Shown piece by piece: positions 50,610 through 58,227 of a stretch of DNA of 64,000 nt. The first letter of the stretch is position 1, and each line of letters begins with the position of its first letter. Made by a program: the position numbers and the translations under genes. This DNA comes from an uncultured Clostridia bacterium (GTDB lineage: Bacteria; Bacillota; Clostridia; Oscillospirales; Ruminococcaceae). The stretch is taken from positions 30,537 to 94,536 of the forward strand of contig CALXEL010000116.1 of the NCBI GenBank assembly GCA_944387315.1, in the 5' to 3' direction. The notes beneath the pieces were generated by a model, which was not told where the DNA came from, ran no database searches, and saw only the letters and a list, made by a program, of their open reading frames with translations.

Positions 50610-51410
50610 ATGTCTGACTCATTTGCGCTGAAAGATCGTTATCAGATGGAAGATTTGCTGGCTATCATGACAAAGCTTCGGTCTGAGGAGGGTTGTCCCT
50701 GGGACCGGGAACAAACCCATGAGTCAATCCGCAACAATTTAATTGAGGAAACCTATGAAGTGGTGGAAGCCATCGACAACAAAGACCCTGTCTCTATGGA
50801 GGAGGAACTGGGTGACCTGCTGATGCAGGTTGTCTTTCACGCCAAAATGGAGGAAGAAGTAGGCGGCTTTACCTTTGACGATGTAGTCAATGGGGTTTGT
50901 CAGAAACTGATTGTACGGCACCCTCATATTTTTGGGGATGTGGTGGTTCACAACTCGGATGAGGTGCTGGATAATTGGGATGAGATTAAACGGCAGCAAA
51001 AAGGGCAATCTACCTATACAGAGACTTTAAAGAGTGTTCCCAAGGTATTCCCCGCTTTGATGCGCTCAGCCAAGGTGCAAAAGCGGGCGGCTAAATCTGG
51101 CTTTGACTACCCGGATGTTCAGTGGGCTTTTCAGGATTTGCTCAGCGAGGTGGAGGAGCTTAAAGAGGCCATTGCACAAAACAATGCCGATGGGTGCTTT
51201 GAAGAACTGGGCGATCTGCTGTTTTCAGCTGTCAATGTGGCACGGTTTTTGCATGTGGACCCTGAAGACAGCCTGAATGTATCCTGCAACAAGTTTATAG
51301 ACCGTTTTGAAGCGGTTGAACGACTTGCCATAGAGAGGAATGTGGACATGAAACATTCTTCCATTGATAATCTCAATTGCCTTTGGAATGAGGCAAAGAA
51401 ACAACAATAA
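50610..51410 (+). CDS. mazG: Nucleoside triphosphate pyrophosphohydrolase MazG
   Basis: This 266-residue protein has two MazG domains. The first, after CPWDREQTHESI (about 29-40), has ETYEVVEAID and EELGDLLMQV; the second, about 170-225, has EVEELKEAI and EELGDLLFS. The EExxE...ExxxD pattern binds Mg2+. It hydrolyses (d)NTPs to monophosphates, sanitising the pool. Located between spoVB and hup as in other Firmicutes. RBS AAGGGAAG is present. Confidence 0.92.
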   Translation: MSDSFALKDRYQMEDLLAIMTKLRSEEGCPWDREQTHESIRNNLIEETYEVVEAIDNKDPVSMEEELGDLLMQVVFHAKMEEEVGGFTFDDVVNGVCQKLIVRHPHIFGDVVVHNSDEVLDNWDEIKRQQKGQSTYTETLKSVPKVFPALMRSAKVQKRAAKSGFDYPDVQWAFQDLLSEVEELKEAIAQNNADGCFEELGDLLFSAVNVARFLHVDPEDSLNVSCNKFIDRFEAVERLAIERNVDMKHSSIDNLNCLWNEAKKQQ

Positions 51411-51440
51411 TCTTTTTGTAAAACATGGAGGGAATTTTAA

Positions 51441-51716
51441 ATGACAAAAGCAGAACTGATCAGCGCAGTAGCACAAAAAGCAGAGCTCTCTAAGAAGGAT
51501 AGCGAAAAGGCTGTAAGTGCTGTTGTTGAGGCGATTACCGAGGCCCTGGCTTCTGGCGACAAGGTTTCTTTGGTTGGTTTTGGAACCTTTGAGGTAAAAG
51601 AGCGTGGTGAGAGAAAGGGTATTAACCCCCGCACCAAGGAAGAGATTACCATTGCTGCTTCCAAACTGCCTGTATTTAAGGCTGGCAAAGCTCTGAAAGA
51701 TTCTGTTGCCAAGTAA
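51441..51716 (+). CDS. hup: HU family DNA-binding protein
   Basis: This 91-residue protein is a full-length [16 protein letters not shown] start, [17 protein letters not shown] (about 47-63) and the basic flexible arm [10 protein letters not shown]. It bends and compacts DNA non-specifically. Its position between mazG and yabO is the usual clostridial arrangement. GGAGGG lies 8 nt upstream, and a terminator follows. Confidence 0.95.
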   Translation: MTKAELISAVAQKAELSKKDSEKAVSAVVEAITEALASGDKVSLVGFGTFEVKERGERKGINPRTKEEITIAASKLPVFKAGKALKDSVAK

Positions 51717-51750
51717 GCAGTCTTCTCCATTTGGATGAATTGATTTTCAG

Positions 51751-51780
51751 GTCCGGTTACCCAGGTAGCCGGACTTTTTT
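51751..51780 (+). terminator. hup terminator
   Basis: GTCCGGTTAC/GTAGCCGGAC (one G-T pair), CCAG loop, then six T. Confidence 0.88.
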
Positions 51781-51814
51781 ACATTTACGCCAGGCATAGA
51801 GCGACAAAAAAGAG

Positions 51815-51843
51815 TTGGATTCCCATTTGTTTTGCGCTACACT
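51815..51843 (+). promoter_or_regulatory. Promoter of the S4 RNA-binding gene
   Basis: TTGGAT (51815-51820), 17-nt spacer, TACACT (51838-51843). Confidence 0.55.
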
Positions 51844-51893
51844 GATTTGGACAAATGATGGGAAGATGTGAACAAAAGAGGAAGGCGATATTT

Positions 51894-52136
51894 TTGCGTT
51901 TGGATAAATATTTAAAAGTGACCAGACTGATTAAAAGACGTACCATAGCCAACGAGGCTTGTGATGCGGGGCGTGTCAGCCTCAATGGGAAGGTAGCCCG
52001 GGCGTCAGCGGAGGTAAAAGAGGGAGATATTATTGAAATCAACCTGGGAAGCCGCCCGTTAAAAGTACAGGTGCTGCGGGTGGATGAGTATGCCACCAAG
52101 GACAACGCGGCCACCAACTATACAGTAATTGAGTAA
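51894..52136 (+). CDS. yabO: S4-domain RNA-binding protein (YabO/RqcP)
   Basis: This 80-residue protein is a minimal S4 domain: LRLDKYLKVTRLIKRRTIANEA, then GRVSLNGKVARASAEVKEGD. YabO (RqcP) assists ribosome quality control of stalled 50S subunits by helping alanine tailing. TTG start was chosen because GAGGAAGG lies 7 nt upstream, and the frame opens with the conserved LRLDKYL; a longer in-frame ATG adds non-homologous residues. Confidence 0.88.
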   Translation: MRLDKYLKVTRLIKRRTIANEACDAGRVSLNGKVARASAEVKEGDIIEINLGSRPLKVQVLRVDEYATKDNAATNYTVIE

Positions 52137-52140
52137 CTGG

Positions 52141-52169
52141 TCATATGGTTGCGGCCCATCTCATATAGT
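52141..52169 (+). promoter_or_regulatory. Sigma-E-like promoter of yabP-yabQ
   Basis: TCATATG (52141-52147), 14-nt spacer, CATATAGT (52162-52169), close to the sigma-E consensus (TCATATT / CATACAAT). yabP and yabQ are sigma-E genes in Bacillus, which fits. Start site about 33 nt before yabP. Confidence 0.65.
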
Positions 52170-52208
52170 TAGGTATAACAGTATGTGAGAAACGGAGGCT
52201 GGCAAGCT

Positions 52209-52487
52209 ATGGCGGAGGAGAAAAAATATAAATCTCCACATAACCTGATTTTAGAGGGACGGAAAAATCTATCTGTCACAGGGGTGACAGATATTGACAG
52301 CTTTGATGAAGAAACTGTGGTGCTGTATACCGAGGCGGGGGAGCTTTCCATTAAAGGGATGAACCTGCATATGAACCGTATTGATGTAGATACGGGAGAG
52401 CTTTCCCTGGAAGGGGATATCTATGCCTTCAGCTATGACGACAATCCCCAGGGAAAAGGCGGATTTTTCTCCCGGCTGTTCCGATAG
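52209..52487 (+). CDS. yabP: Sporulation protein YabP
   Basis: This 92-residue protein matches the YabP/YqfC fold: NLILEGRKNLSVTGVTDIDSFDEE, a beta-rich core, and LSIKGMNLHMNRIDVDTGEL. YabP is a spore-cortex assembly protein of the mother cell in Bacillus. GGAGG lies 10 nt before the ATG; a GTG eight codons earlier is less likely. Preceded by a sigma-E-like promoter. Confidence 0.9.
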   Translation: MAEEKKYKSPHNLILEGRKNLSVTGVTDIDSFDEETVVLYTEAGELSIKGMNLHMNRIDVDTGELSLEGDIYAFSYDDNPQGKGGFFSRLFR

Positions 52488-52499
52488 CGGGGTGGTCCT

Positions 52500-53054
52500 T
52501 TGGGTTTTACCGTATCCTTTCAAACCTGGGTTTTTTTGGGTTCCATTGGAATTGGGGCCATTTTGGGAATAGGGTACGATTTGTTTCGTATCAGCCGTGT
52601 GGCGTTTCCCCTCCCAAGCTGGTTTATTTTGGCAGAAGACTGCTGCTTTTTTCTTCTCTGCGCTCTGGTGACCTTTGGCTATATGCTCAATACCACCGAA
52701 GGACGGGTGCGCCTGTTTATTTTGGCTGGGGAAATGATTGGATTTATCCTTTATTATCTGACCATCGGCAGTGTGGTAATGGCAGTTGCACGAGTTGTTT
52801 TTCGGTTTGTATATGGCGTTTTAAAAGCGCTGTATGGTTTCTTTTTGGCTCCTTGGGTACGTCTGCTGCGGCATCTTTTTAAACTGCTGAATAAGCGCAG
52901 TAAGAGGGTCTGGGCCGCCTGTAAAAAACAGGGAAATAAAACGAAATTCCGCTTGAAACAACAGCGCCTTTTATTGTATAATCTTATAAGAGAGAAGCCT
53001 GGTAAGGCTGCCTCTGATTTACAGAATTCCATAGAAAGGAGTGACCTAAAATGA
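52500..53054 (+). CDS. yabQ: Spore cortex biosynthesis protein YabQ
   Basis: This 184-residue protein has four hydrophobic segments (about 8-28, 42-62, 68-92 and 95-115) with GIGYDLFRISR (about 24-34), as in YabQ. It is a mother-cell membrane protein required for cortex formation in Bacillus. The basic C-terminus (RKRVW, KTKFRLKQQ) is cytoplasmic. TTG start; it overlaps divIC by ATGA. Confidence 0.85.
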   Translation: MGFTVSFQTWVFLGSIGIGAILGIGYDLFRISRVAFPLPSWFILAEDCCFFLLCALVTFGYMLNTTEGRVRLFILAGEMIGFILYYLTIGSVVMAVARVVFRFVYGVLKALYGFFLAPWVRLLRHLFKLLNKRSKRVWAACKKQGNKTKFRLKQQRLLLYNLIREKPGKAASDLQNSIERSDLK

Positions 53055-53341
53055 AGAAGCACAGGAAAACCAGGAAAAGCTTTATGATGCGGTTGTGTGT
53101 GTTTGGTTTTGCTGGCTATTTGGTGGTCACTCTCATTCAGCTTCAGGTGGAGATTTCTCAGCGCCAAAAAGAACTGGAAGAAGTAAAGCAGCAGGTGGAA
53201 GAGCAGCGGATCGAGAATAAAGAGCTGGAACGGATTCTGATGTCCGATTCCGACGAGAAATACATCGAACGTATTGCCCGCGAAAAACTGGGTTTCGCTT
53301 ATCCTGATGAGCGTGTGTTGATAGACGTATCAGGCAGTTAA
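53051..53341 (+). CDS. divIC: Septum formation initiator DivIC/FtsB-like
   Basis: This 96-residue protein has a basic N-terminus (KKHRKTRKS), one transmembrane helix (about 13-30) and a coiled coil (QLQVEISQRQKELEEVKQQ, about 30-65), followed by the conserved YIERIAREKLGFAYPDE. It forms the divisome scaffold with FtsL and DivIB. Overlap with yabQ indicates coupling. Confidence 0.9.
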   Translation: MKKHRKTRKSFMMRLCVFGFAGYLVVTLIQLQVEISQRQKELEEVKQQVEEQRIENKELERILMSDSDEKYIERIAREKLGFAYPDERVLIDVSGS

Positions 53342-53376
53342 GGCGGATAACAAAATTTAGGAGGATTTTTCCACAA

Positions 53377-53826
53377 ATGCAGCTTGAAGTTGGATCGATT
53401 GTTGAGGGCAAAGTCACTGGTATTACAAAATTTGGCGCTTTTGTTGAGTTGCCGGATGGCAAAACAGGTATGGTACATATCTCGGAGGTTGCGGCAACCT
53501 ATGTTAAGGAAATCCGGGACTATGTCCAGGAAAATCAAATGGTCAAGGTAAAAATTCTCAGTGTGTCTGAGGATGGCAAGATCAGCCTTTCGATGAAAAA
53601 GGCCCAACCAGCCCCGGCGCCGGCTCCCACACAGAATCAGCCCCGCAAATACCCGCCCCGAAATGTTGGATGGAATCCCAAGCGTCCTGCTAGCAATGAA
53701 CCCCTTACCTTTGAGGAAATGCTCAGTAAATTTAAGCAGACCAGTGAAGATAAGATGTCTGATTTGAAGCGCAACATGGATACCAAGCGGGGAAGCTCGG
53801 GAAAACGTGGCGGTCAGTACAGATAA
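53377..53826 (+). CDS. yabR: S1-domain RNA-binding protein (YabR)
   Basis: This 149-residue protein has an N-terminal S1 OB-fold domain (about 1-72): GSIVEGKVTGITKFGAFVELPDGKTGMVHIS and VKVKILSVSEDGKISLSMKKA. A low-complexity PAPAPAP linker and a basic tail (KRGSSGKRGGQYR) follow. YabR is part of the conserved divIC-yabR pair; its RNA target is not known. AGGAGG lies 12 nt upstream. Confidence 0.88.
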   Translation: MQLEVGSIVEGKVTGITKFGAFVELPDGKTGMVHISEVAATYVKEIRDYVQENQMVKVKILSVSEDGKISLSMKKAQPAPAPAPTQNQPRKYPPRNVGWNPKRPASNEPLTFEEMLSKFKQTSEDKMSDLKRNMDTKRGSSGKRGGQYR

Positions 53827-53838
53827 CGATAATCCTTT

Positions 53839-53866
53839 CGGAGTGCGTCTGCACTCCGTTTTTTTT
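53839..53866 (+). terminator. Terminator after yabR
   Basis: CGGAGTGC/GCACTCCG with a GTCT loop followed by eight T. A second hairpin GCACCGTC/GACGGTGC (53880-53899) lies just downstream; on the minus strand it is followed by CTTTTATTTT. Confidence 0.9.
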
Positions 53867-53994
53867 TACAAAATAAAAGGCACCGTCACAGGACGGTGCG
53901 GCACAAAAATAAAGTAAATATAGTAGGAGTAGCAAAAGAATATTAACACATTTTTTATACAATGTAAAGGTTATTTTGAAAATAGGAGAATAAA

Positions 53995-55146
53995 ATGGTT
54001 ATTACACATGTAAAAATCGAACCAATTACGCAAAAAACAATTGAAAATGGATTTATTCAGATAAATAAATCTAAAATAATTAATTTTGGATTAATGGAAA
54101 ATTGCCCCAAAGAGGAACAAGTGATTGACCTGCCAGGTTGTACCGTATATCCTGGATGGATTGATGGCCACAGCCATTTGGGTGTGTTTGGGGATGGAAT
54201 GGGCTTTGAGGGGGATGATGGCAACGAGGACACCGATCCCATTACCCCACAGCTGAGAGCCCTGGACGCTATCAATCCTTTAGACAGGGGCTTTTCTGAA
54301 GCTTTGGCCGCCGGTATTACCACAGTGGTCACCGGCCCAGGCAGCGCCAACCCCATTGGCGGCCAGATGTGCGCTATCAAAACAGCGGGCTGCTGTGTGG
54401 ACGATATGGTTGTCAAAGCTCCCGCGGCCATGAAATTCGCCTTTGGAGAAAACCCTAAAACGGTATATCATGGCCGTTCCCAGGCACCTGTTACCCGGAT
54501 GGCTACAGCGGCTCTGATCCGGGAAAGCCTGAAAAAGGCCCGGCGATACCAGCAGGATATGGAGCTGGCGGCAGAGGACGACGATGTGGATGAGCCAGAA
54601 TACGATATTAAGTGCGAAGCCCTCCTGCCAGTGCTCAAAGGAGAGTTGAAGGTTCACATTCACGCCCATCGGGCCGATGATATTTGCACCGCCCTGCGTA
54701 TCTGTAAGGAATTTCAGCTGGATTATGTGCTGGTCCACTGTACCGAAGGATATTTGATTGGGGACCTGTTGGCTAAGGATAAAGCCAGTGTAGTATGCGG
54801 CCCTATTATCAGTCACCGCTCTAAACCGGAGTTGTCCCAAGCCACCATGGCGAACCCCGGTATCCTGGCGGGGAAAGGGATTCCTGTATCCATTTGTACC
54901 GACCATCCGGAAATTCCCATCGACTTTCTCACCATCAGTGCTGGTTTGGCGGTGCGAGAGGGGATGGATTACCACAAGGCGTTGGAGTCCCTTACCATTG
55001 TTCCCGCCAGACAGTGTGGGATTGAGGATCGGGTTGGCTCCATTGAAGTGGGAAAAGACGCGGACCTGGTGATTTATGATCAGGACCCCTTTACTTTGGC
55101 GGCAAAGCCTAAAATGGTATTTATCAATGGAGAGCAGGTAAAGTAA
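53995..55146 (+). CDS. Amidohydrolase family protein (imidazolonepropionase-like)
   Basis: This 383-residue metal-dependent hydrolase has the composite fold: N-terminal beta segment with GCTVYPGWIDGHSHLGV (H59, H61), a later pair of metal ligands around HIHAHRADD and VLVHCTEGY, and a catalytic CTDHPEIP aspartate (about 301-308), ending with GKDADLVIYDQDPF. It belongs to the imidazolonepropionase/prolidase-like amidohydrolases of unknown substrate. The first ~35 codons are strikingly AT-rich compared with the rest of the gene. Confidence 0.85.
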   Translation: MVITHVKIEPITQKTIENGFIQINKSKIINFGLMENCPKEEQVIDLPGCTVYPGWIDGHSHLGVFGDGMGFEGDDGNEDTDPITPQLRALDAINPLDRGFSEALAAGITTVVTGPGSANPIGGQMCAIKTAGCCVDDMVVKAPAAMKFAFGENPKTVYHGRSQAPVTRMATAALIRESLKKARRYQQDMELAAEDDDVDEPEYDIKCEALLPVLKGELKVHIHAHRADDICTALRICKEFQLDYVLVHCTEGYLIGDLLAKDKASVVCGPIISHRSKPELSQATMANPGILAGKGIPVSICTDHPEIPIDFLTISAGLAVREGMDYHKALESLTIVPARQCGIEDRVGSIEVGKDADLVIYDQDPFTLAAKPKMVFINGEQVK

Positions 55147-55171
55147 TTCACGATTCCTTCAAAAAACGCGG

Positions 55172-55200
55172 TTGTAAATATACACAATTTGTGATATAAT
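55172..55200 (+). promoter_or_regulatory. hpf promoter
   Basis: TTGTAA (55172-55177), 17-nt spacer, TATAAT (55195-55200). A leader of about 145 nt contains ACAAC/GTTGT hairpin elements. Confidence 0.75.
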
Positions 55201-55348
55201 GACAATAACCCAAATGGATATCACAAGTTAACTCTAAAATCACATAGTTTGGTATCCGGTTGCCTTTTACCAGCCTACCCGGCTGTTAAAACCGGCTGAC
55301 AACATCTCTTTTGTTGTTGAGCCAGATTATAATAAAGGGGTTGAATGT

Positions 55349-55873
55349 ATGAAAATTACCATCACCGCAAGAAAAACCAGCGTGAAGGATGCCTTCCGGG
55401 AGAGAGCGGAGAAAAAACTGGCAAAGTTTGACCGCTTTTTTGATGATGATGTAACTGCTTATCTGACAGTTACCAACGAAAAAGATAGAGAGACGGTGGA
55501 GGTTACAGTACAGTCCCAGGGAATAACTTATCGCGCAGAGAAGACAACGGCCGATCGTGCTGATTCTCTGGATGCTGTTGTGGATACACTGTTCCGTCAG
55601 ATTGTAAAAAATAAAAGCAAACTCAGCAAAAAGCTCCGTGCCAACGCTTTTGATGCATCCCTCTATGAAGATCCAGCCGACCTGACAGAGGAGACCTATC
55701 AGGTTGTTCGCAATAAACGGTTCCCAGTGAAGCCTATGTCTACCGACGAGGCGATTCTTGAGATGAATCTGGTAGGACATGAATTCTATATGTTCCGCAA
55801 TGTGGCCAGTGGTGAAATTAATGTAGTCTATCGTCGTAAGGACGGCAACTATGGTTTGATTGAGCCCCAATAA
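55349..55873 (+). CDS. hpf: Long ribosome hibernation promoting factor
   Basis: This 174-residue protein has the N-terminal HPF/YfiA domain (MKITITARKTSVKDAFRE to about residue 100) and the C-terminal dimerisation domain (VRNKRFPVKPMSTDEAILEMNLVGHEF, about 120-174), the long form that pairs 70S ribosomes into 100S dimers in Firmicutes. AAGGGG precedes the ATG. Own strong promoter and terminator. Confidence 0.95.
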   Translation: MKITITARKTSVKDAFRERAEKKLAKFDRFFDDDVTAYLTVTNEKDRETVEVTVQSQGITYRAEKTTADRADSLDAVVDTLFRQIVKNKSKLSKKLRANAFDASLYEDPADLTEETYQVVRNKRFPVKPMSTDEAILEMNLVGHEFYMFRNVASGEINVVYRRKDGNYGLIEPQ

Positions 55874-55903
55874 TTGCGAGTCGCGCAAATAGGTTTTGGC
55901 AGA

Positions 55904-55936
55904 CCGGATGTGTGTTTACACACATCCGGCCACTTT
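55904..55936 (+). terminator. hpf terminator
   Basis: 11-bp stem CCGGATGTGTG/CACACATCCGG with a TTTA loop followed by CCACTTTT. Confidence 0.8.
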
Positions 55937-56073
55937 TGTTTTGGGCTGTTTGTGTTTTGGAAGATTCCACTGGTATATTTGACGCCATAGCCCGGCCACT
56001 GTATAATAAAGGACGGAGAATACCCATCCCTCATTCTGCCGGCTTATGTAAGGCAAAAGAAAGGAATGATACC

Positions 56074-57192
56074 ATGTCAAAATATACAATCAGCTGTCCC
56101 TGCCTGTTTGGGTTGGAGAGTGTCCTTTCCGGCGAAGTCAAACGGCTGGGGGGTGAGAATATACAGGTGTCCGATGGAAAGGTCACATTTACAGGAGACC
56201 AGGCGATGATCGCCAAAGCCAATATCTGTCTGCGTACCGCTGAGCGGGTCCAGTTGCTGCTGGGAAGCTTTACTGCCACCTCATTTACCCAGTTGTTTGA
56301 CCAGACAGTGGAGCTCCCTTTTGAGGAATACATTGGAGCTAAGGATGCCTTTCCTGTAAAGGGGTGGTCCCTCAACTCCCAGCTGCACAGTATTCCGGAC
56401 TGCCAGTCCATTATTAAAAAAGCGGCGGTTAAGCGTTTAGAAAAGGTCTATGGGATTTCCTGGTTTGAGGAGAGCGGCCCCATTCACCAGATTCAGTTTT
56501 CCATCCACAAGGATCAGGTTTCCATTTTGCTGGATACCTCAGGAGCTGGGCTTCACAAACGGGGATATCGCCAGACTTCCATGTTGGCTCCCATCAAGGA
56601 AACCCTGGCAGCTGGTATTGTGGATTTGGCCCATATCCGCCGGGACAATGTGGTGTACGATCCCTTTTGTGGTTCCGGCACTTTTGTGATTGAGTCAGCC
56701 CTCCATGGAATGAATATTGCCCCGGGAATCCGCCGGCGTTTCGCAGCGGAACAGTGGGGTTGCCTGGATTCTTCTATCTGGAAACAGGAGCGGGAAGCGG
56801 CCTATAGCCGGATCTGTCGGGACAGCGCTTACCGGGGATATGGGTTTGACCTGGATGGACAGGCGGTGCAATTGGCGTCAGATAACGCCTATAAAGCAGG
56901 GATTGCCCAGCGGGTGCGGTTTGCCCAGCGGGATATTGCAGATTTCCAAATGCCTGAACCGGAGACCACAGTGATCTGTAATCCCCCTTATGGAGAGCGG
57001 CTTTTGGACATTCGCCAGGCAGAGGATCTTTACCAAAAGATGGGCAGGGTGTTCCAACCTGGCCAGGGGGTTAACTACTACATCATCAGTCCCCATGAAG
57101 AGTTCGAATCTTTCTTTGGCAGGAAAGCGGATAAGCGCAGAAAGCTGTATAATGGAATGATTCGCTGCCAACTCTTTATGTATTACAAGTAA
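56074..57192 (+). CDS. RlmL-like THUMP-domain 23S rRNA methyltransferase
   Basis: This 372-residue protein has an N-terminal ferredoxin-like/THUMP region (about 1-155) and a C-terminal SAM methyltransferase domain with DPFCGSGTF (196-204), GFDLD and catalytic NPPYGER (303-309), as in RlmL/YpsC-type N2-guanine rRNA methyltransferases. It methylates a 23S rRNA guanine; the exact site is not evident. The ATG after AAAGGAATG was chosen; the longer frame reads through the hpf terminator. Confidence 0.88.
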   Translation: MSKYTISCPCLFGLESVLSGEVKRLGGENIQVSDGKVTFTGDQAMIAKANICLRTAERVQLLLGSFTATSFTQLFDQTVELPFEEYIGAKDAFPVKGWSLNSQLHSIPDCQSIIKKAAVKRLEKVYGISWFEESGPIHQIQFSIHKDQVSILLDTSGAGLHKRGYRQTSMLAPIKETLAAGIVDLAHIRRDNVVYDPFCGSGTFVIESALHGMNIAPGIRRRFAAEQWGCLDSSIWKQEREAAYSRICRDSAYRGYGFDLDGQAVQLASDNAYKAGIAQRVRFAQRDIADFQMPEPETTVICNPPYGERLLDIRQAEDLYQKMGRVFQPGQGVNYYIISPHEEFESFFGRKADKRRKLYNGMIRCQLFMYYK

Positions 57193-57339
57193 AAATCTTT
57201 TTGCTCTATTGGGATATCCAGCAATACAGGTAAGGTATTGTGTATATTTTGCCCTTTTTTATCACAGAATAGTGTTGTTACTGTCTAGTGGCGAGCAATA
57301 CGAAAAATAGGACACGCTATCATAAAACAGGGTGATAAA

Positions 57340-57573
57340 ATGGAAAGGCAGTATCGACACTACTATCTGTTATTGGGCAGAAATATAGCGTATTACCGAA
57401 AAAAAGCGTATTTGACACAAGAGGGATTGGCCATCCGAGCCAATATTTCCCGGGCGTATATCAGCCAGATTGAGGCCAAAAATGTAGATAAGGTTCCCTC
57501 TTTGGATGTCCTGTTTCGCATCTGTGAAATTTTACAGATTCAACCGCACCAGCTTTTTTTGGAGCCTAAATAA
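57340..57573 (+). CDS. Small XRE-family helix-turn-helix regulator
   Basis: This 77-residue protein is essentially one HTH_3 domain: GRNIAYYRKKAYLTQEGLAIRANISRAYISQIE with the recognition helix about 37-48. Such minimal XRE proteins bind DNA as dimers, often as autoregulators or toxin-antitoxin components; no partner toxin is adjacent. The upstream 140 nt contains a CAATAC/GTATTG inverted repeat (57221-57240). RBS CAGGGTG precedes the ATG. Confidence 0.82.
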   Translation: MERQYRHYYLLLGRNIAYYRKKAYLTQEGLAIRANISRAYISQIEAKNVDKVPSLDVLFRICEILQIQPHQLFLEPK

Positions 57574-57599
57574 ATGATATTCCCAAGAAAGGAAACAGT

Positions 57600-58028
57600 A
57601 TGAAATTTTGTCCCCAATGTGGATATGGTAATGACAATCAGGCCAGGTATTGCGGCCGATGTGGCAGTCCTCTTTCCAACCCCCAAGGGCAGTGGGAGGA
57701 AACAGGGGATTGGGCCCAATCCCCCGCGATACACAAGGAAACCGTTTCAGGCAGGGTAGCTGGAATGGTCTATCCCGACCAGTGTCGATTGTCTCCCTGG
57801 TCAGCTGCCTTTGCCTCTATGATGGTCTGTGGGCTGGGACAGCTGGTCAATGGCCAAATTTCCAAGGGAATTGTCATCTTTTTTTCCAACTACCTGTTGT
57901 TCTATTTATTTGACAGTTTGTGGATCAGTTTTTTCTATCAGTTGGCAATGATTGTGGATGCCTACCTGTGCGCTGCCACCTTGCATCTAGGCCGGCCCAT
58001 TGGCCGCTTTGCGTTTTTTGGCCAGTGA
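57600..58028 (+). CDS. Zinc-ribbon membrane protein (TM2-like)
   Basis: This 142-residue protein begins with a zinc ribbon, CPQCGYGNDNQARYCGRCGS (C4, C7, C18, C21), followed by a polar linker and two transmembrane segments (about 70-90 and 95-125, GQLVNGQISKGIVIFF). The layout matches TM2-domain or zinc-ribbon membrane proteins of unknown function. AAAGGAAA precedes the ATG. It follows the XRE gene by 26 nt and may share its transcript. Confidence 0.72.
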   Translation: MKFCPQCGYGNDNQARYCGRCGSPLSNPQGQWEETGDWAQSPAIHKETVSGRVAGMVYPDQCRLSPWSAAFASMMVCGLGQLVNGQISKGIVIFFSNYLLFYLFDSLWISFFYQLAMIVDAYLCAATLHLGRPIGRFAFFGQ

Positions 58029-58032
58029 TTTT

Positions 58033-58062
58033 AAAAGAGCTTCCTCAGGAGCTCTTTTTTAT
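58033..58062 (+). terminator. Terminator of the zinc-ribbon membrane gene
   Basis: AAAAGAGCTTCCT/AGGAGCTCTTTT hairpin followed by TT. Confidence 0.82.
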
Positions 58063-58167
58063 TGGTTATTTTTTACAAGAGTTGTGTGTTCAAAACGGAC
58101 AAAAGATTGTGTAGGAAAGAAAAATCCACCTATAAAAGACAAATTCAACAAAAATGTATTTGGAATA

Positions 58168-58196
58168 TTGCAAATCGGGTGAAAACCCGTTACACT
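58168..58196 (+). promoter_or_regulatory. ilvA promoter with an inverted repeat in the spacer
   Basis: TTGCAA (58168-58173), 17-nt spacer, TACACT (58191-58196). The spacer contains CGGGT/ACCCG (58176-58189) around a short loop, a possible operator. Confidence 0.6.
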
Positions 58197-58227
58197 AAAA
58201 GTAAGAAATCTCATAGGAGGATTGGCT

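Noticed and set aside
53880..53899. Minus-strand terminator hairpin after yabR
   Set aside because: No minus-strand gene lies upstream of it, so a terminator role in that direction has no client gene.
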